Below, piece after piece: positions 17,549 through 27,117 of a stretch of DNA of 64,000 nt. Under the pieces are notes generated by a model. The model ran no database searches, was not told the DNA's origin, and saw nothing but the letters and a program-made list of their open reading frames with translations. The translations under genes were made by a program, and so were the position numbers. Position 1 is the first letter of the stretch. Every line of letters begins with the position of its first letter. Origin of the DNA: Planctomycetota bacterium (GTDB taxonomy: Bacteria; Planctomycetota; UBA1135; GCA-002686595). Where the stretch lies: contig JAPKBR010000007.1 of NCBI GenBank assembly GCA_028823345.1, positions 35,076 to 99,075 on the forward strand, in the 5' to 3' direction.

Positions 17549-18478
17549 CTAGAGCACGCGCTTCCCCAAAGCAGATTCACAGAACTCCACGGCTACCCGC
17601 GCGGTACGGTTGCGCGTGTCGAGGATCGGATTGATCTCGGTCATTTCAAGGCCCAATAGGCGTCCGCTTGTGGCTGCCATCTCAACCACCAGGTGGGCTT
17701 CGCGGTAAGAAACTCCACCGGGAACCGGCGTACCCACGCCAGGAGCCACAGAAGGGTCTGCGCCATCCACATCAAAGGACAGAGAAAAACCCGCGGTGTC
17801 CTTGCAGACGATCTCAAGCGCCTCGCGCATCACCGCGTGCATGCCCCGCTCATCGATTTCGCTCATGGTGAAGCAGCGCACGCCCAACTCTCCAATCAGA
17901 TCCCGTTCCCCGTCGTCGAGGGAACGCACCCCCACCAGTACGGCGTTTCCGGGGTCCACGGCTGGAAAGCGACTCGAAATCTTGGTCAAGGGGGCGGGAC
18001 CACGGCCCAACAGTGCGGCCAGGGGCATGCCATGAATGTTGCCCGAACCGGTGGTCTCCGGTGTGTTCATATCCCCATGGGCATCAAACCAGAGCAAGCC
18101 TATTTTCTCGCCTTTGGCGTGGTGATAACTCGACAGGCCAGCGACGGAACCGACGGCCACCGAGTGGTCTCCCCCCACTACCAGCGGGAACCAGCCATCC
18201 TCAACCAATTGCTGGGTTCGGGTATGCAAACGCTGGCAGCATTCAGCAATCTCATCTAAGAATCGTGCACAGGGGTCAGCGGGCTCCAGCAGCACCGGGT
18301 CGCGCACTTCCACATTACCCGTGTCCCGAAATTCAATGCCTAGGCCTTCGAGGGCCTTGGCGATGCCGGCGATACGAAAGGCACTGGGCCCCATGTCCAC
18401 GCCACGACGGCCGCCGCCCAAGTCCATGGGTACACCGATAAGAGCCACACGGGCAGGTTGTTTGGGGGACGCTGACAT
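17549..18478 (-). CDS. rocF: Arginase
   Basis: Ureohydrolase splitting arginine to ornithine and urea at a dinuclear manganese centre. 309 aa from ATG 18478 (MSASPKQPARVALIGVP). Metal ligands are visible in VVGGDHS, WFDAHGDMNT and SFDVDGADPS; SGNIHGMPLA is the arginase-type substrate loop, which separates it from agmatinase. The start has an AGGTGAG-like site about 12 nt upstream; an upstream extension to 18565 would overlap the preceding gene. It lies between a helical-repeat gene and wzm with gaps of about 20 bp, so it is probably co-transcribed, though no functional link to glycan export is obvious. Confidence 0.93.
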   Translation of the reverse strand: MSASPKQPARVALIGVPMDLGGGRRGVDMGPSAFRIAGIAKALEGLGIEFRDTGNVEVRDPVLLEPADPCARFLDEIAECCQRLHTRTQQLVEDGWFPLVVGGDHSVAVGSVAGLSSYHHAKGEKIGLLWFDAHGDMNTPETTGSGNIHGMPLAALLGRGPAPLTKISSRFPAVDPGNAVLVGVRSLDDGERDLIGELGVRCFTMSEIDERGMHAVMREALEIVCKDTAGFSLSFDVDGADPSVAPGVGTPVPGGVSYREAHLVVEMAATSGRLLGLEMTEINPILDTRNRTARVAVEFCESALGKRVL

Positions 18479-18500
18479 GAAAATTAGCTCACCTGGAATC

Positions 18501-20381
18501 TTAGTGGGTACGGGAGCCCATAGCGCCCAGAAGGGCCCCCTGCAACAGGGGGCGATCGGTTCCACCAGAACTGCCTAGGCGCCGGGATATTTCCTCCATG
18601 GCCGCCATGCCTCCCAATTGACCGATGCAGTACCCCACCCGGCGCAGATCTTCCGAAGAAGCCGCCATGGGCGGCTCGAGGGCCCAGAGCATCAAGCGCA
18701 CTTCACCCGAACGCTCCCGGGTAAGGGCGGCTGCAAGGAGGCTCAAGTGGACTGAGCCACTCCAAAGGGCCGCACCGATCAAGGGCTCCACTTCCGTGCG
18801 GGACACCCGTAAACAAGCACCAGCCACGACCATGTCCATGCGCCCAACGGTTTCCGAAGGAAAGTAGCTCAAGATGTGATCGAGTTCGCCCTGGCCTGGG
18901 AGATTGCCGAGGGCTTCGAGGGCCAACACTTCCCCGGGGGCACCCACCGGCGCCTGTTGGGATTCTCCTAGCAGATCCGAAGTGGCGGCGCGTCTACCGC
19001 CGAGACGCAACGCTGCCAATACGAGCATGCGACCGGGTGAACCAAAGGGCAGCTCGGAGGACAAGACCTCGCACAGGTCCAAAACCAAGAAGCCCCCCCG
19101 GTGACGCTCGATGGATTCCAACAGGTTCTCGGCCAGGAGATTTTCTTCTCCACCGCTGACCGCTATCAGGATCTCGCGGATCGCCAAATGCGCGTCTCCG
19201 TCCCCAAGGCGAGCACGCACCACAAGCGCTTCGGCACGAACACCCAGATTCTCGTGTTCTTTCAACTCACGCAGAGCGGGAATCGCCATGGCAAGGTCTG
19301 TGACCCCTACTCCATACATCACATCGAGCAACAGTTCCGCATCATTGGAAGCCAAGGCAGATTCGAGGGGACCAAGGTAGCTCGCGTCCCGACGCACCAT
19401 GGCCGCCAGGGCCAATCCTCGGGATCCCGGTTGCTCCACCGCTTGAGCGAGGCACTCACCCATGGAGTCCCCTTTGTAACCATCGATAATCGCGCGTACC
19501 ATCTCACGCCAACCGTCACTTCCCCTAGGTGTCCAGTAACCACTGGCCACCAGAGCCTCGATGGAATCGGGCATCATGCGTACACCCGCGCGAATACGTG
19601 CAGGAGTGGGGTCTTCCAGCAAGAGCGCCAGCAAGTGATCCGCCACGGCGGGCGGGGGAACCAAAGGCAACTCTGCCAGGATCAGCTCCTCCAGGAATGT
19701 CGAGTCCTTTGCCAAGCGATCGATCAGTATCTCGGACCAGAGCCGACCATCTACCAACCCAAAGCGCCGAGCGGCGCCCAAGCGCAAGCCGTACCAACGG
19801 CGTACGGCCTCGTGTTCGGGCAGAGGTGCCGGATGCACGTGCACAGCTAACAGGCCGGCGAAAGAATGGCTCAAGGCGAGTTCATCCGCGAGGGCCTGCC
19901 CCACTTCGGGCTTGGCCATATAAAGCGCAAGGAGGGCGTGGGCTGAACGAGAAGGATCGGCGCTACGCGCCCACTCTTCCAGATCGTCTTGGGCCCCACC
20001 CAAGCGTGGCCCGAGTGCGCCCAAGGCCAAAATGGAAGACAGCCCCACCGGGGTAGTCCCCGAGTCAATCGCACGACCCAGCAAGCCCTCTCGGGCCACT
20101 ACGTCCCCACCGGCACCCCGGGCGAAAAGCGCTTCGGACAGGTTGGCTATCGACCCGGGCAAGGGCACAGTGCTGTCCCCGCGCTCGCTCCGTTCCTCGG
20201 CATTTCGGGCCAAGGCGGCTGTGCGAGGGGTAAAGGAAAGGCGTCGATCCTGGTCCGCGAGGCGGGCCAAACTCTGGCCAAGGGCCCCCACGGGTTGGGT
20301 CGCGGGAAATTGGGTCATCGCACCCGCCGAAGTCACAAGAGGGACGGCCAGCGGGGCGAATAGAAGGAGGGTAAGTAGCAT
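18501..20381 (-). CDS. Exported helical-repeat (HEAT-like) protein
   Basis: 626 aa from ATG 20381, beginning with a signal-peptide-like segment (MLLTLLLFAPLAVPLVTSAGA). The rest is Ala/Leu-rich with recurring paired helices (GLLGRAIDSGTTPVGLSSIL, ALALEALGNLPGQ-type segments), consistent with a HEAT/armadillo-like superhelix. There is no catalytic motif and no Cys lipobox, so it is predicted to be periplasmic. Its function is unknown. A longer start at 20432 would add 17 residues before the signal and is not favoured. Confidence 0.78.
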   Translation of the reverse strand: MLLTLLLFAPLAVPLVTSAGAMTQFPATQPVGALGQSLARLADQDRRLSFTPRTAALARNAEERSERGDSTVPLPGSIANLSEALFARGAGGDVVAREGLLGRAIDSGTTPVGLSSILALGALGPRLGGAQDDLEEWARSADPSRSAHALLALYMAKPEVGQALADELALSHSFAGLLAVHVHPAPLPEHEAVRRWYGLRLGAARRFGLVDGRLWSEILIDRLAKDSTFLEELILAELPLVPPPAVADHLLALLLEDPTPARIRAGVRMMPDSIEALVASGYWTPRGSDGWREMVRAIIDGYKGDSMGECLAQAVEQPGSRGLALAAMVRRDASYLGPLESALASNDAELLLDVMYGVGVTDLAMAIPALRELKEHENLGVRAEALVVRARLGDGDAHLAIREILIAVSGGEENLLAENLLESIERHRGGFLVLDLCEVLSSELPFGSPGRMLVLAALRLGGRRAATSDLLGESQQAPVGAPGEVLALEALGNLPGQGELDHILSYFPSETVGRMDMVVAGACLRVSRTEVEPLIGAALWSGSVHLSLLAAALTRERSGEVRLMLWALEPPMAASSEDLRRVGYCIGQLGGMAAMEEISRRLGSSGGTDRPLLQGALLGAMGSRTH

Positions 20382-20392
20382 CAATGGATAGG

Positions 20393-20423
20393 GCTCTAGG
20401 ATGATCCTATCGACCCCTAGAGC
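20393..20423. promoter_or_regulatory. 8-bp inverted repeat in the leader of the helical-repeat gene
   Basis: GCTCTAGG (20393-20400) and CCTAGAGC (20416-20423) are perfect inverted copies 15 bp apart, with a smaller AGGATGATCCT palindrome nested at the left arm. They lie 12-42 bp upstream of the minus-strand ATG at 20381. A promoter-like TTGGGC/TATATT pair spaced 18 bp lies further upstream, near 20460-20490. Operator or leader structure is possible; weak evidence. Confidence 0.3.
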
Positions 20424-20527
20424 GGTCCCCATTCAGACCTTGTGCCCGGAAGCCCCAAAAATATATACAACTTTGTAAATTCAGCCCAATTCCGGCTGGA
20501 GCGGCACCGCGAAAAGAGAGAAAAAAA

Positions 20528-21880
20528 TCACTCCTCGGGTTCGCCAATCAATTCGATCAGTTCCGCCCGTTTCGCATCCCGCAATTCCTCGGTCTTGGCC
20601 TCGAGGTTCAACCGCAGGACAGGCTCCGTGTTGGAGGCCCGCACATTGAACCACCACCAGGAGGCGCGTTTGAGGCTGCCGTACTCCACCGTGATGCCAT
20701 CGAGCTCGTCCTGGGCCCCATCCTTGTACTTCTCCTTGAGCTCCGCCAGGACCGCATCTTTGTCCTCCACGTGGAAATTGATCTCCCCGGTGGAGTGGTA
20801 ACGCCGCAGACCCGCCACCCGACTGGAAAAGGACTCAGTCGAGCCCGAAATCAAATTCAGGACGCTGACTAAAGCGATCACACCACTGTCGCAAACGAAA
20901 TTGTCCCGGAAGTAAAAGTGCCCGGAAAGCTCGCCTCCGAAAATCGCACCGTTGGCGCGCATGGTGGCCTTGATGAACGAGTGCCCCACGCGATCCCGCA
21001 CGGGCAGTCCCCCTGCGGCGGCGATCTCTTCCTTGACTACCCAAGAACTGCGCAGGTCATAGACGATAGGCTTTTCCGGTTCGCGCTCCAAAAAGTCCCG
21101 GGCCAAAAGTGCCGTCATCAGGTCCGCAGGTACGGTTGCGCCAGTTTCATCCACGAAGCAGCAACGGTCCGCATCCCCATCGAAGCTGACCCCAAAGTCT
21201 GCTCCGGTTTGACGCACCAATTCACGCACGGGATCGAGGTTCTCTTCCTTGAGGGGGTTGGCCTCGTGGTTCGGAAAGGTCCCGTCGGGCTCCATCAGGA
21301 TGCATTCCGTATTGACGTTCTCCAGGAGCGGCAGAATCGCAGGCAGGGTGTAACCGGCGATTCCATTGGCCGCGTCGATCGCAACCTTGATGGGTCTCTT
21401 GATGTTCGCAAAGCTCGCCACATGCTTGGCATAGTCCTCCAACAGGTGGATTTCCTCTCCCCCGCCGCGCCGGGTGGAAGAAGGCCGTTGGGGCCCTTGG
21501 CAGGCGGCTTCGATCTCGGCAATGCCGGTGGTCTTGGAAATGGGCTGGGCCCCGCGACTGCAGAGCTTCATGCCATTGTATTCCCCGGTGTTGTGACTGG
21601 CGGTCACGCACAGGCCTCCGGCCACATCTCGGGAACCGATGGCAAAGTAGGTCATGGGGGTCGATGCCAGACCGATATCGATCACATAGGCCCCAGCACC
21701 ACGCATGCCCGCAATCACCGCATCCGAGATCTCGGGCGAGTGCACGCGCATGTCGCGCCCCACTAGGAGCGGTGAGCCACCGATGTGCTGGGCAAAGGCA
21801 AAGCCAATGCGCCGGGCCATTTTGGTGTCGAGTTCATCGGGCACGATGCCGCGGATGTCGTAGGCCTTGAAGATGCCCAT
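20528..21880 (-). CDS. manB: Phosphomannomutase/phosphoglucomutase
   Basis: 450-aa alpha-D-phosphohexomutase that interconverts mannose-6-P or glucose-6-P with the 1-phosphate, supplying GDP-mannose or UDP-glucose synthesis. It has the N-terminal KAYDIRGIVPDEL, phosphoserine Ser95 in TASHNTGEYNGMK, the Mg2+ loop DGDADR (234-239), the sugar loop GELSGH (316-321 region) and the phosphate-binding RASNTEP (414-420). GELSGH-type loops fit mannomutase/glucomutase but do not decide between them. It lies upstream of the wzm-wzt-methyltransferase set on the same strand, as manB does in mannan O-antigen loci. Confidence 0.93.
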   Translation of the reverse strand: MGIFKAYDIRGIVPDELDTKMARRIGFAFAQHIGGSPLLVGRDMRVHSPEISDAVIAGMRGAGAYVIDIGLASTPMTYFAIGSRDVAGGLCVTASHNTGEYNGMKLCSRGAQPISKTTGIAEIEAACQGPQRPSSTRRGGGEEIHLLEDYAKHVASFANIKRPIKVAIDAANGIAGYTLPAILPLLENVNTECILMEPDGTFPNHEANPLKEENLDPVRELVRQTGADFGVSFDGDADRCCFVDETGATVPADLMTALLARDFLEREPEKPIVYDLRSSWVVKEEIAAAGGLPVRDRVGHSFIKATMRANGAIFGGELSGHFYFRDNFVCDSGVIALVSVLNLISGSTESFSSRVAGLRRYHSTGEINFHVEDKDAVLAELKEKYKDGAQDELDGITVEYGSLKRASWWWFNVRASNTEPVLRLNLEAKTEELRDAKRAELIELIGEPEE

Positions 21881-22041
21881 GGTCGCTTGAATGTGGGGTG
21901 CTGGAAGGGGTGAAAAGCGGGCTCTTTGCCGCTGGTCCCCGGAGAATCGCTGGCGAACAGGATAACGACATCATGGGCCCTCTTGGGGGATCAAGAGCAA
22001 GCACCTGGCAGGAATTCACGGCCCGGTTAAATCGCTCCGAT

Positions 22042-23079
22042 TCAGCTCAAAAGGCTATGGGCGGCTGTTTCAAGCCGTTCGAGATCCGCAGGACCCACAT
22101 CTAGGTGCGTCACAAAACGCAACCTTCGCTCACCCATTGGCATCACCAGGACCCCCTCCTGAGCCAAGGCTTCGGAAAGGGCCTTGGCGTCAAAACCCGG
22201 ATGCTGAACTTGAACCATGACGATGTTGGTCTCCACCAGGTCGGGCTCAGTCTCGAGGCCCGGCAATGCACCGAGTCGTTCGGCCAGCTGACGGGCCAGG
22301 GCATGGTCCTCTGCCAAGCGGGCCACATTGTTCTCCAGGGCGTGCAGTGCCGCCGCAGCCAGATGGCCAGACTGGCGCATCCAGCCCCCAAGGCGTTTGC
22401 GCACAAGACGGGCGCGCTCCAAGAACTCACCGTCGCCAGCAATGATCGACCCCACCGGTGCCCCTAGGCCCTTTGAAAAACAAAGGCTGACCGAATCCAC
22501 ATGGGAGGCATAGGTTCGCGCGCTGACCCCGCTGGCCACCGCCGCATTGGCCAGGCGTGCCCCGTCCAAGTGCAGGGGAATCTTGGCTTCTCGAGCGAAT
22601 CCGGAAACCTCTTCAAATACCTGAAGAGGCAGCACCCGACCACCTGCGTAATTGTGCGTCTGCTCCAGGCAGATCAGGCTGGTGGGTGGACAATGGATAA
22701 AAGTCGGTCGCACGCACGAGCGCACCTGCTCCAGACTGAAATCCCCCGTCTCGCCCCCCACGGTCATGGACTGCAAGCCGTGGAGATAACCCGCAGCTCC
22801 CGCCTCAAAGGTAGTCACGTGTGCAAAGCGCTGGACGATGATCTCATCCCCAGGTCGCGTCCACGCGCCAAGGGCCACTTGATTGGCCATGGTGCCCGAG
22901 GGCACGAAGAGGGCTCCTTCCATGCCCAGCCAATCTGCTGCAGCTTGTTCGAGACGCTGAACCGTGGGGTCCCCATCGAGCACATCATCCCCCACGGAAG
23001 CCTCGGCCATCAGCTGCCGCATCGTGGCACTTGCACGGGTGACCGTGTCGCTGCGAAAATCAGAGGGAGACTGAGCCAT
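22042..23079 (-). CDS. ltaE: Low-specificity L-threonine aldolase
   Basis: 345-aa PLP enzyme cleaving threonine or allo-threonine to glycine and acetaldehyde. It has the N-terminal FRSDTVTRAS, GDDVLDGDPTVQRLE, VPSGTMANQVAL (pyridoxal phosphate-binding), Asp172 in LHLDGARLANA and the Schiff-base Lys203 in SLCFSKGLGAPVGS. The start overlaps the stop of the upstream aminotransferase by one base (TGATG), so the two are one operon. Confidence 0.94.
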   Translation of the reverse strand: MAQSPSDFRSDTVTRASATMRQLMAEASVGDDVLDGDPTVQRLEQAAADWLGMEGALFVPSGTMANQVALGAWTRPGDEIIVQRFAHVTTFEAGAAGYLHGLQSMTVGGETGDFSLEQVRSCVRPTFIHCPPTSLICLEQTHNYAGGRVLPLQVFEEVSGFAREAKIPLHLDGARLANAAVASGVSARTYASHVDSVSLCFSKGLGAPVGSIIAGDGEFLERARLVRKRLGGWMRQSGHLAAAALHALENNVARLAEDHALARQLAERLGALPGLETEPDLVETNIVMVQVQHPGFDAKALSEALAQEGVLVMPMGERRLRFVTHLDVGPADLERLETAAHSLLS

Positions 23080-24251
23080 CAGGAGCGACCCTCCAGCCAG
23101 CGCTTGACGCGCCCGAGGCCTTCAACAATATTCTCTTCGGAGTTTGCATAGCTGAAGCGCATGTAGCCCTCGCCATAGGAACCGAAACTCGTGCCTGATA
23201 GGCAAGCAACCCCCGCTTCATTCAACAGGGCGTGCTCCAACTCGCGGGTATCGATGCCCAATTCGCTGACGTTCGGGAAGGCGTAAAATGCGCCCTTGGG
23301 CATCACGCAGGAGATTCCGGGAATGTCATTCAAACCAGCATGGATCACCTTTCTGCGGCGATCAAAGGCCTCGCACATGGCGTCAACCGGTTCTTGGGTG
23401 CCCTCCATGGCAGCAATGGCCGCCACCTGGGTAACAGCATTGGCACAGGAAGCAATATTGATCTGCAAGCGTTCCGCGTGGGGAAAAAGGTGCTTGGGCC
23501 AAATGCCATAGCCCAGCCGCCAGCCAGTCATGGCCCAGGTCTTACTCCAACCATCCAGAATGATCGAGCGTTCGACCATGGACGGGTACTGAAGAATGCT
23601 CACATGCTCTTCATTGTCGTACAGAAGCCGCGAGTAAATCTCGTCGCACAGGATGGTCACATGGGGATGCTCTTCGAGACCCCGGACCAGTGCATCAAAT
23701 TCCCGCCGGGGAACCACGCCGCCGGTGGGGTTGGCAGGAGTGTTGATAATCAACAGGCGCGTGTTCGGGTTAATTTTGGACAGCACATCGTCAGCGCTGA
23801 AACTGAACCCGTTCTCTTCACGCAATTCGATAGGGACAGCCTTGGCCCCTGAATAATTGATCACCGACTCGTAGATCGGAAAGCCCGGGTTGGGATAAAG
23901 GATCTCTGCGCCCGGCTCGCCGAACATCATGATCGCGTAGTACATGGTGGGCTTGCCACCGGGTGCGATCAGTACATTGGCCGGATCCACTTCCACGCCC
24001 CGATGGCGCAAAAAGTCTGCACAAACCGCCTCTCGTAACTGGGGCAAACCAGCTGCGGGGGTGTACTTATGAAACCCATCTCTGAGGGCCTTTTCCCCGG
24101 CCTCCACAATGTGGGCCGGGGTGTCAAAGTCCGGGGCACCGATGTGCAGGTGAATGATGCTCTTGCCCTGGGCTTCGAGGGCCTTGGCCTTGGCAAACAC
24201 TTCGAAGGCGGTTTCGGTTCCCAAGAGGGAGCAACGCTGGGCAAGGGTCAT
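23079..24251 (-). CDS. Class I PLP aminotransferase (aspartate aminotransferase family)
   Basis: 390 aa from ATG 24251 (MTLAQRCSLLGTETAFEVF). Seen: LHIGAPDFDTPAHI, ANPTGG (Asn174), CDEIYSRLLYD (Asp203, Tyr206), the PLP lysine Lys237 in DGWSKTWAMTGWR, and the substrate-carboxylate Arg in GYMRFSYANS near the C-terminus. The substrate could be aspartate, alanine or another amino acid; sequence alone does not settle it. A frame upstream to 24353 reads as non-coding. It is paired with threonine aldolase, suggesting amino-acid degradation. Confidence 0.9.
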   Translation of the reverse strand: MTLAQRCSLLGTETAFEVFAKAKALEAQGKSIIHLHIGAPDFDTPAHIVEAGEKALRDGFHKYTPAAGLPQLREAVCADFLRHRGVEVDPANVLIAPGGKPTMYYAIMMFGEPGAEILYPNPGFPIYESVINYSGAKAVPIELREENGFSFSADDVLSKINPNTRLLIINTPANPTGGVVPRREFDALVRGLEEHPHVTILCDEIYSRLLYDNEEHVSILQYPSMVERSIILDGWSKTWAMTGWRLGYGIWPKHLFPHAERLQINIASCANAVTQVAAIAAMEGTQEPVDAMCEAFDRRRKVIHAGLNDIPGISCVMPKGAFYAFPNVSELGIDTRELEHALLNEAGVACLSGTSFGSYGEGYMRFSYANSEENIVEGLGRVKRWLEGRS

Positions 24252-24475
24252 GCTGGTAGATGGGGTCTTTCGGGTCTCGGGTTGGCTTCGGGGCCAGGAT
24301 TGTCCACCTGACGCCGCTCCGGTCAAGCCCCCGAACCCGCCCGCGGTCCTCAAATCTTACCCTGACCCCTCTAGACCCGGGTTTGGGGCCGAGAATTCCA
24401 CCTCCTATGGGTTAGGCTGGCAAAAAGTGGGCCCGGCCTGTGCCCCTGCGCCCCAGCCTCACTAGTTGAGACCCC

Positions 24476-25558
24476 ATGACCCGCCCACCCCAAGCAATCA
24501 CCCTCCAGCGCCTCCGGCCCAAATCCCGGATGCTGGGCCTCGCCCTTCTCCTACCCCTGCTCAGCCTGGAAGCCTGCGGCCCCAAGCCCGACCTGGTGGT
24601 CTATTGCGCCCTCGACCAGGTCTTCAGCGAAGAGTTGATTCGGGACTTTGAGACCGAGAGCGGGCTGGTGGTGGAAGCCCTATTCGATCTGGAGCACCAG
24701 AAAACCGTGGGCCTAGTGGGCCAGCTGATCGCCGAGAACGCTCACCCGCGCTGCGATGTTTTCTGGAACAACGAGATCGTGCAAACCGTGCGCCTAGCGC
24801 GGCTAGAAATGCTCGCGCCCTATGACTCCCCCGCGGCTCAGGACATCCCGGCGACTTTCCGAGACGAGAACAACCTCTGGACAGGGTTTGCGGCCCGGGC
24901 CCGAATCCTGATCGTCAACACCGAGTTAGCCAACCCCTCGGACCTGCAAGATATGCAGGATATTTTCGATCCGATCTGGAACGGTAAGGTCGGGGTGGCA
25001 CGGCCTTTGACCGGTACGACCCTTACCCATGCGGCGGCCATGTACACGACTCTCGGCCCGGAAATCAGTGACGCTTTTTGGAAACGGATTGCCGCGCACC
25101 AACACGAAAGCCCCCCCCCAGTACACGTGGTTCGTTCCAACGGCCAGTCCATGACCCTTGTGCGCGATGGCGAGTTAGCGGCGGCCTACACCGACACCGA
25201 CGATTTCAACGTGGCGCGCCTTTCCGGGGCTCCGGTGGTGGCGGTTTATCCCAATCAAAAACCCGGGCCCAACGGAGAAGAACCTCTCGGCACCCTGTTG
25301 ATTCCCAACACCATCGCAATCCTCAAGGGTGCGCCCCACCCCGACGCGGCCCGGCAGTTCGTGGATTGGGTGCTCTCCACCAAGACCGAAGAGCGCTTGG
25401 CTCACGCACGCTCTGCTCAAATCCCGGTGCGCCCCGGAGTTCCCCGCCCGGACCATGTGCGCAGTGATTTCAAGGTCATGCAAGTGGATTACAACCAAGT
25501 GGGCGCGGAGCTAGCCGAGCACACCCAACACCTCAAGGCCATTTACCTCGACCGTTGA
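24476..25558 (+). CDS. Ferric-type ABC importer substrate-binding lipoprotein
   Basis: 360 aa with a lipobox ending LSLEAC (Cys34). The mature part is a type II periplasmic-binding fold of the Fbp/Fut family: DLVVYCALDQVFSEELIRDFE, DVFWNNEIVQTVRL, WTGFAARARILIVNT, YTDTDDFNVA, LGTLLIPNTIAILKGAPHPDAAR. The adjacent Tyr-Tyr pair that holds Fe3+ in many ferric-binding proteins is absent from the whole protein, so the ligand may be bound differently or may not be free ferric ion. First gene of a five-gene chain. Confidence 0.85.
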   Translation: MTRPPQAITLQRLRPKSRMLGLALLLPLLSLEACGPKPDLVVYCALDQVFSEELIRDFETESGLVVEALFDLEHQKTVGLVGQLIAENAHPRCDVFWNNEIVQTVRLARLEMLAPYDSPAAQDIPATFRDENNLWTGFAARARILIVNTELANPSDLQDMQDIFDPIWNGKVGVARPLTGTTLTHAAAMYTTLGPEISDAFWKRIAAHQHESPPPVHVVRSNGQSMTLVRDGELAAAYTDTDDFNVARLSGAPVVAVYPNQKPGPNGEEPLGTLLIPNTIAILKGAPHPDAARQFVDWVLSTKTEERLAHARSAQIPVRPGVPRPDHVRSDFKVMQVDYNQVGAELAEHTQHLKAIYLDR

Positions 25559-27117
25559 AGACTCCTCGTTTCGATCCCCTCTTTGCCCTCGCGATCGCAG
25601 CCCTGGCTCTCTTGGGCTTGGCGCCCCTTGGGATCATGGGTTGGCGGCTCGGAGTAGCCCCCGAAGCCCTTCAGGTTCTGGAAGACCCGCGGGTCATGAG
25701 CCTCCTGGGGCGCACCCTGGCACTTGGCCTTTCCGTGGCGGCGATTGCTGGTTTAGTGGGTGCACCCTTTGGGTTCTTGGTGGCGCGCACCAACCTGCCC
25801 CTGGGAAAACTACTGGGAGCCCTCGGCCTCTTGCCCTTTCTGATCCCGCCCCTTTTCTTGGCCACCACTTGGACCCAGGTTTGGGATCTGCGCGGCGCCC
25901 CCATGACCGCGCTCCTGATCGGTCTCTCGAACACTCCCATCGTGGCGCTCTTCACCGCCAAGGCAGCGGGCCGCATCGATGCACGCCGGGAGGAAGCAGC
26001 CCTTTTGGCCGGCGGACGCCCCGCAGTCTTTGCCATGACGTGGCCCCTGATCGCCCCGGCAGTGATGGCCGGTTGTGCTTTTGCCTTCTTGTTTGCGATC
26101 CATGATTTTGCCCTGCCGGATTACGTGTCCAGCGTGGGTCCCAAGTTCAACGTGTTCGCGGACGAGGTTTTTGCCGTGTGGGTCGTGGACCAAAATGCGC
26201 CCGAGGCGGTGGCCACAGCGATTCCCTTGGTGCTACTAACCCTGGCTGCCCTGTTGCCTGCCCTGCTGCTCATGCGCCGGGGCTCCATGGCCACCATCGA
26301 GGGCAATTTTGAAGCCCCCAAGCCCATGGACTTGGGCGCCGCCCGCTGGCCTGCGTTTCTGTTTTGCGGGGCCTTTGTGGTGGCCGGAGCCGGCGTACCC
26401 CTCGGGCGCCTCTTCTGGGAAGCGGGGGGCGGACCCCAGGGCTGGAGCCTACCAGCCATGAAGGAGGCCTTTGCCCTCGCGATCGAGTTGGGCCGCTCCG
26501 ACATCTTCCACTCGATCCTCTTCGCGGTAGCCGCCGCCAGCCTGGCTTTACCCCTGGCCCTTGCGCTGGGACACCGAGCCGAGCGCGGCGGATTCATTGC
26601 TCGCTTTGGCCTACCCTTGACTGTGCTGTTGCCCCTGGCCGTACCTGCGATCCTCTACGGCATCGGCACGATTCTGTTGTGGAACCGGGGCGGTGTATTC
26701 GAGTGGATCTATGGGAGCGGCGCGCTTGTGGTGATGATGATCATCGGGCGCTTCCTGTGCTTCCCCACACTGGTTTGCCAGTCCGGGGTGGCCGCCCTCG
26801 ACCCGGAACTAGAGGAGGCCGCCAAACTGGCGGGAGCTTCACCCATGCGGCGTCTCCTGCAGATTGTAGCTCCGCCCCTTTGGCCCTCCCTGGCGGGCTC
26901 CTGGACCCTGATCTTCATCCTCGCCGTGCGCGAGCTCGATGCGGCGGTGATCGTTCCCGCCGCCAAGCAAACTGCCATGTACCGGGTTTTTAACGCGGTG
27001 CACTTTGGTCACTCGAACTATGTGGCCGCCCTTTCCTTACTTGTGATCTTTGTCGTGATTTTACCCGGCCTCTTGTGGGCCCTCTTTTCCAACCGCCGCA
27101 TGGAGATCTTGCCGTGA
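25555..27117 (+). CDS. Ferric-type ABC importer permease (fused two-domain)
   Basis: 520-aa FbpB-like permease with two homologous membrane halves. Each carries an EAA coupling loop: EEAALLAGGRPAVFAMTWP in the first and EEAAKLAGASPMRRLLQIV in the second. About twelve hydrophobic segments. It starts with TTG at 25555, sharing TTGA with the stop of the binding-protein gene, and ends by sharing GTGA with the ATPase gene. The fused two-domain layout is usual for iron(III) importers. Confidence 0.9.
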   Translation: MKTPRFDPLFALAIAALALLGLAPLGIMGWRLGVAPEALQVLEDPRVMSLLGRTLALGLSVAAIAGLVGAPFGFLVARTNLPLGKLLGALGLLPFLIPPLFLATTWTQVWDLRGAPMTALLIGLSNTPIVALFTAKAAGRIDARREEAALLAGGRPAVFAMTWPLIAPAVMAGCAFAFLFAIHDFALPDYVSSVGPKFNVFADEVFAVWVVDQNAPEAVATAIPLVLLTLAALLPALLLMRRGSMATIEGNFEAPKPMDLGAARWPAFLFCGAFVVAGAGVPLGRLFWEAGGGPQGWSLPAMKEAFALAIELGRSDIFHSILFAVAAASLALPLALALGHRAERGGFIARFGLPLTVLLPLAVPAILYGIGTILLWNRGGVFEWIYGSGALVVMMIIGRFLCFPTLVCQSGVAALDPELEEAAKLAGASPMRRLLQIVAPPLWPSLAGSWTLIFILAVRELDAAVIVPAAKQTAMYRVFNAVHFGHSNYVAALSLLVIFVVILPGLLWALFSNRRMEILP

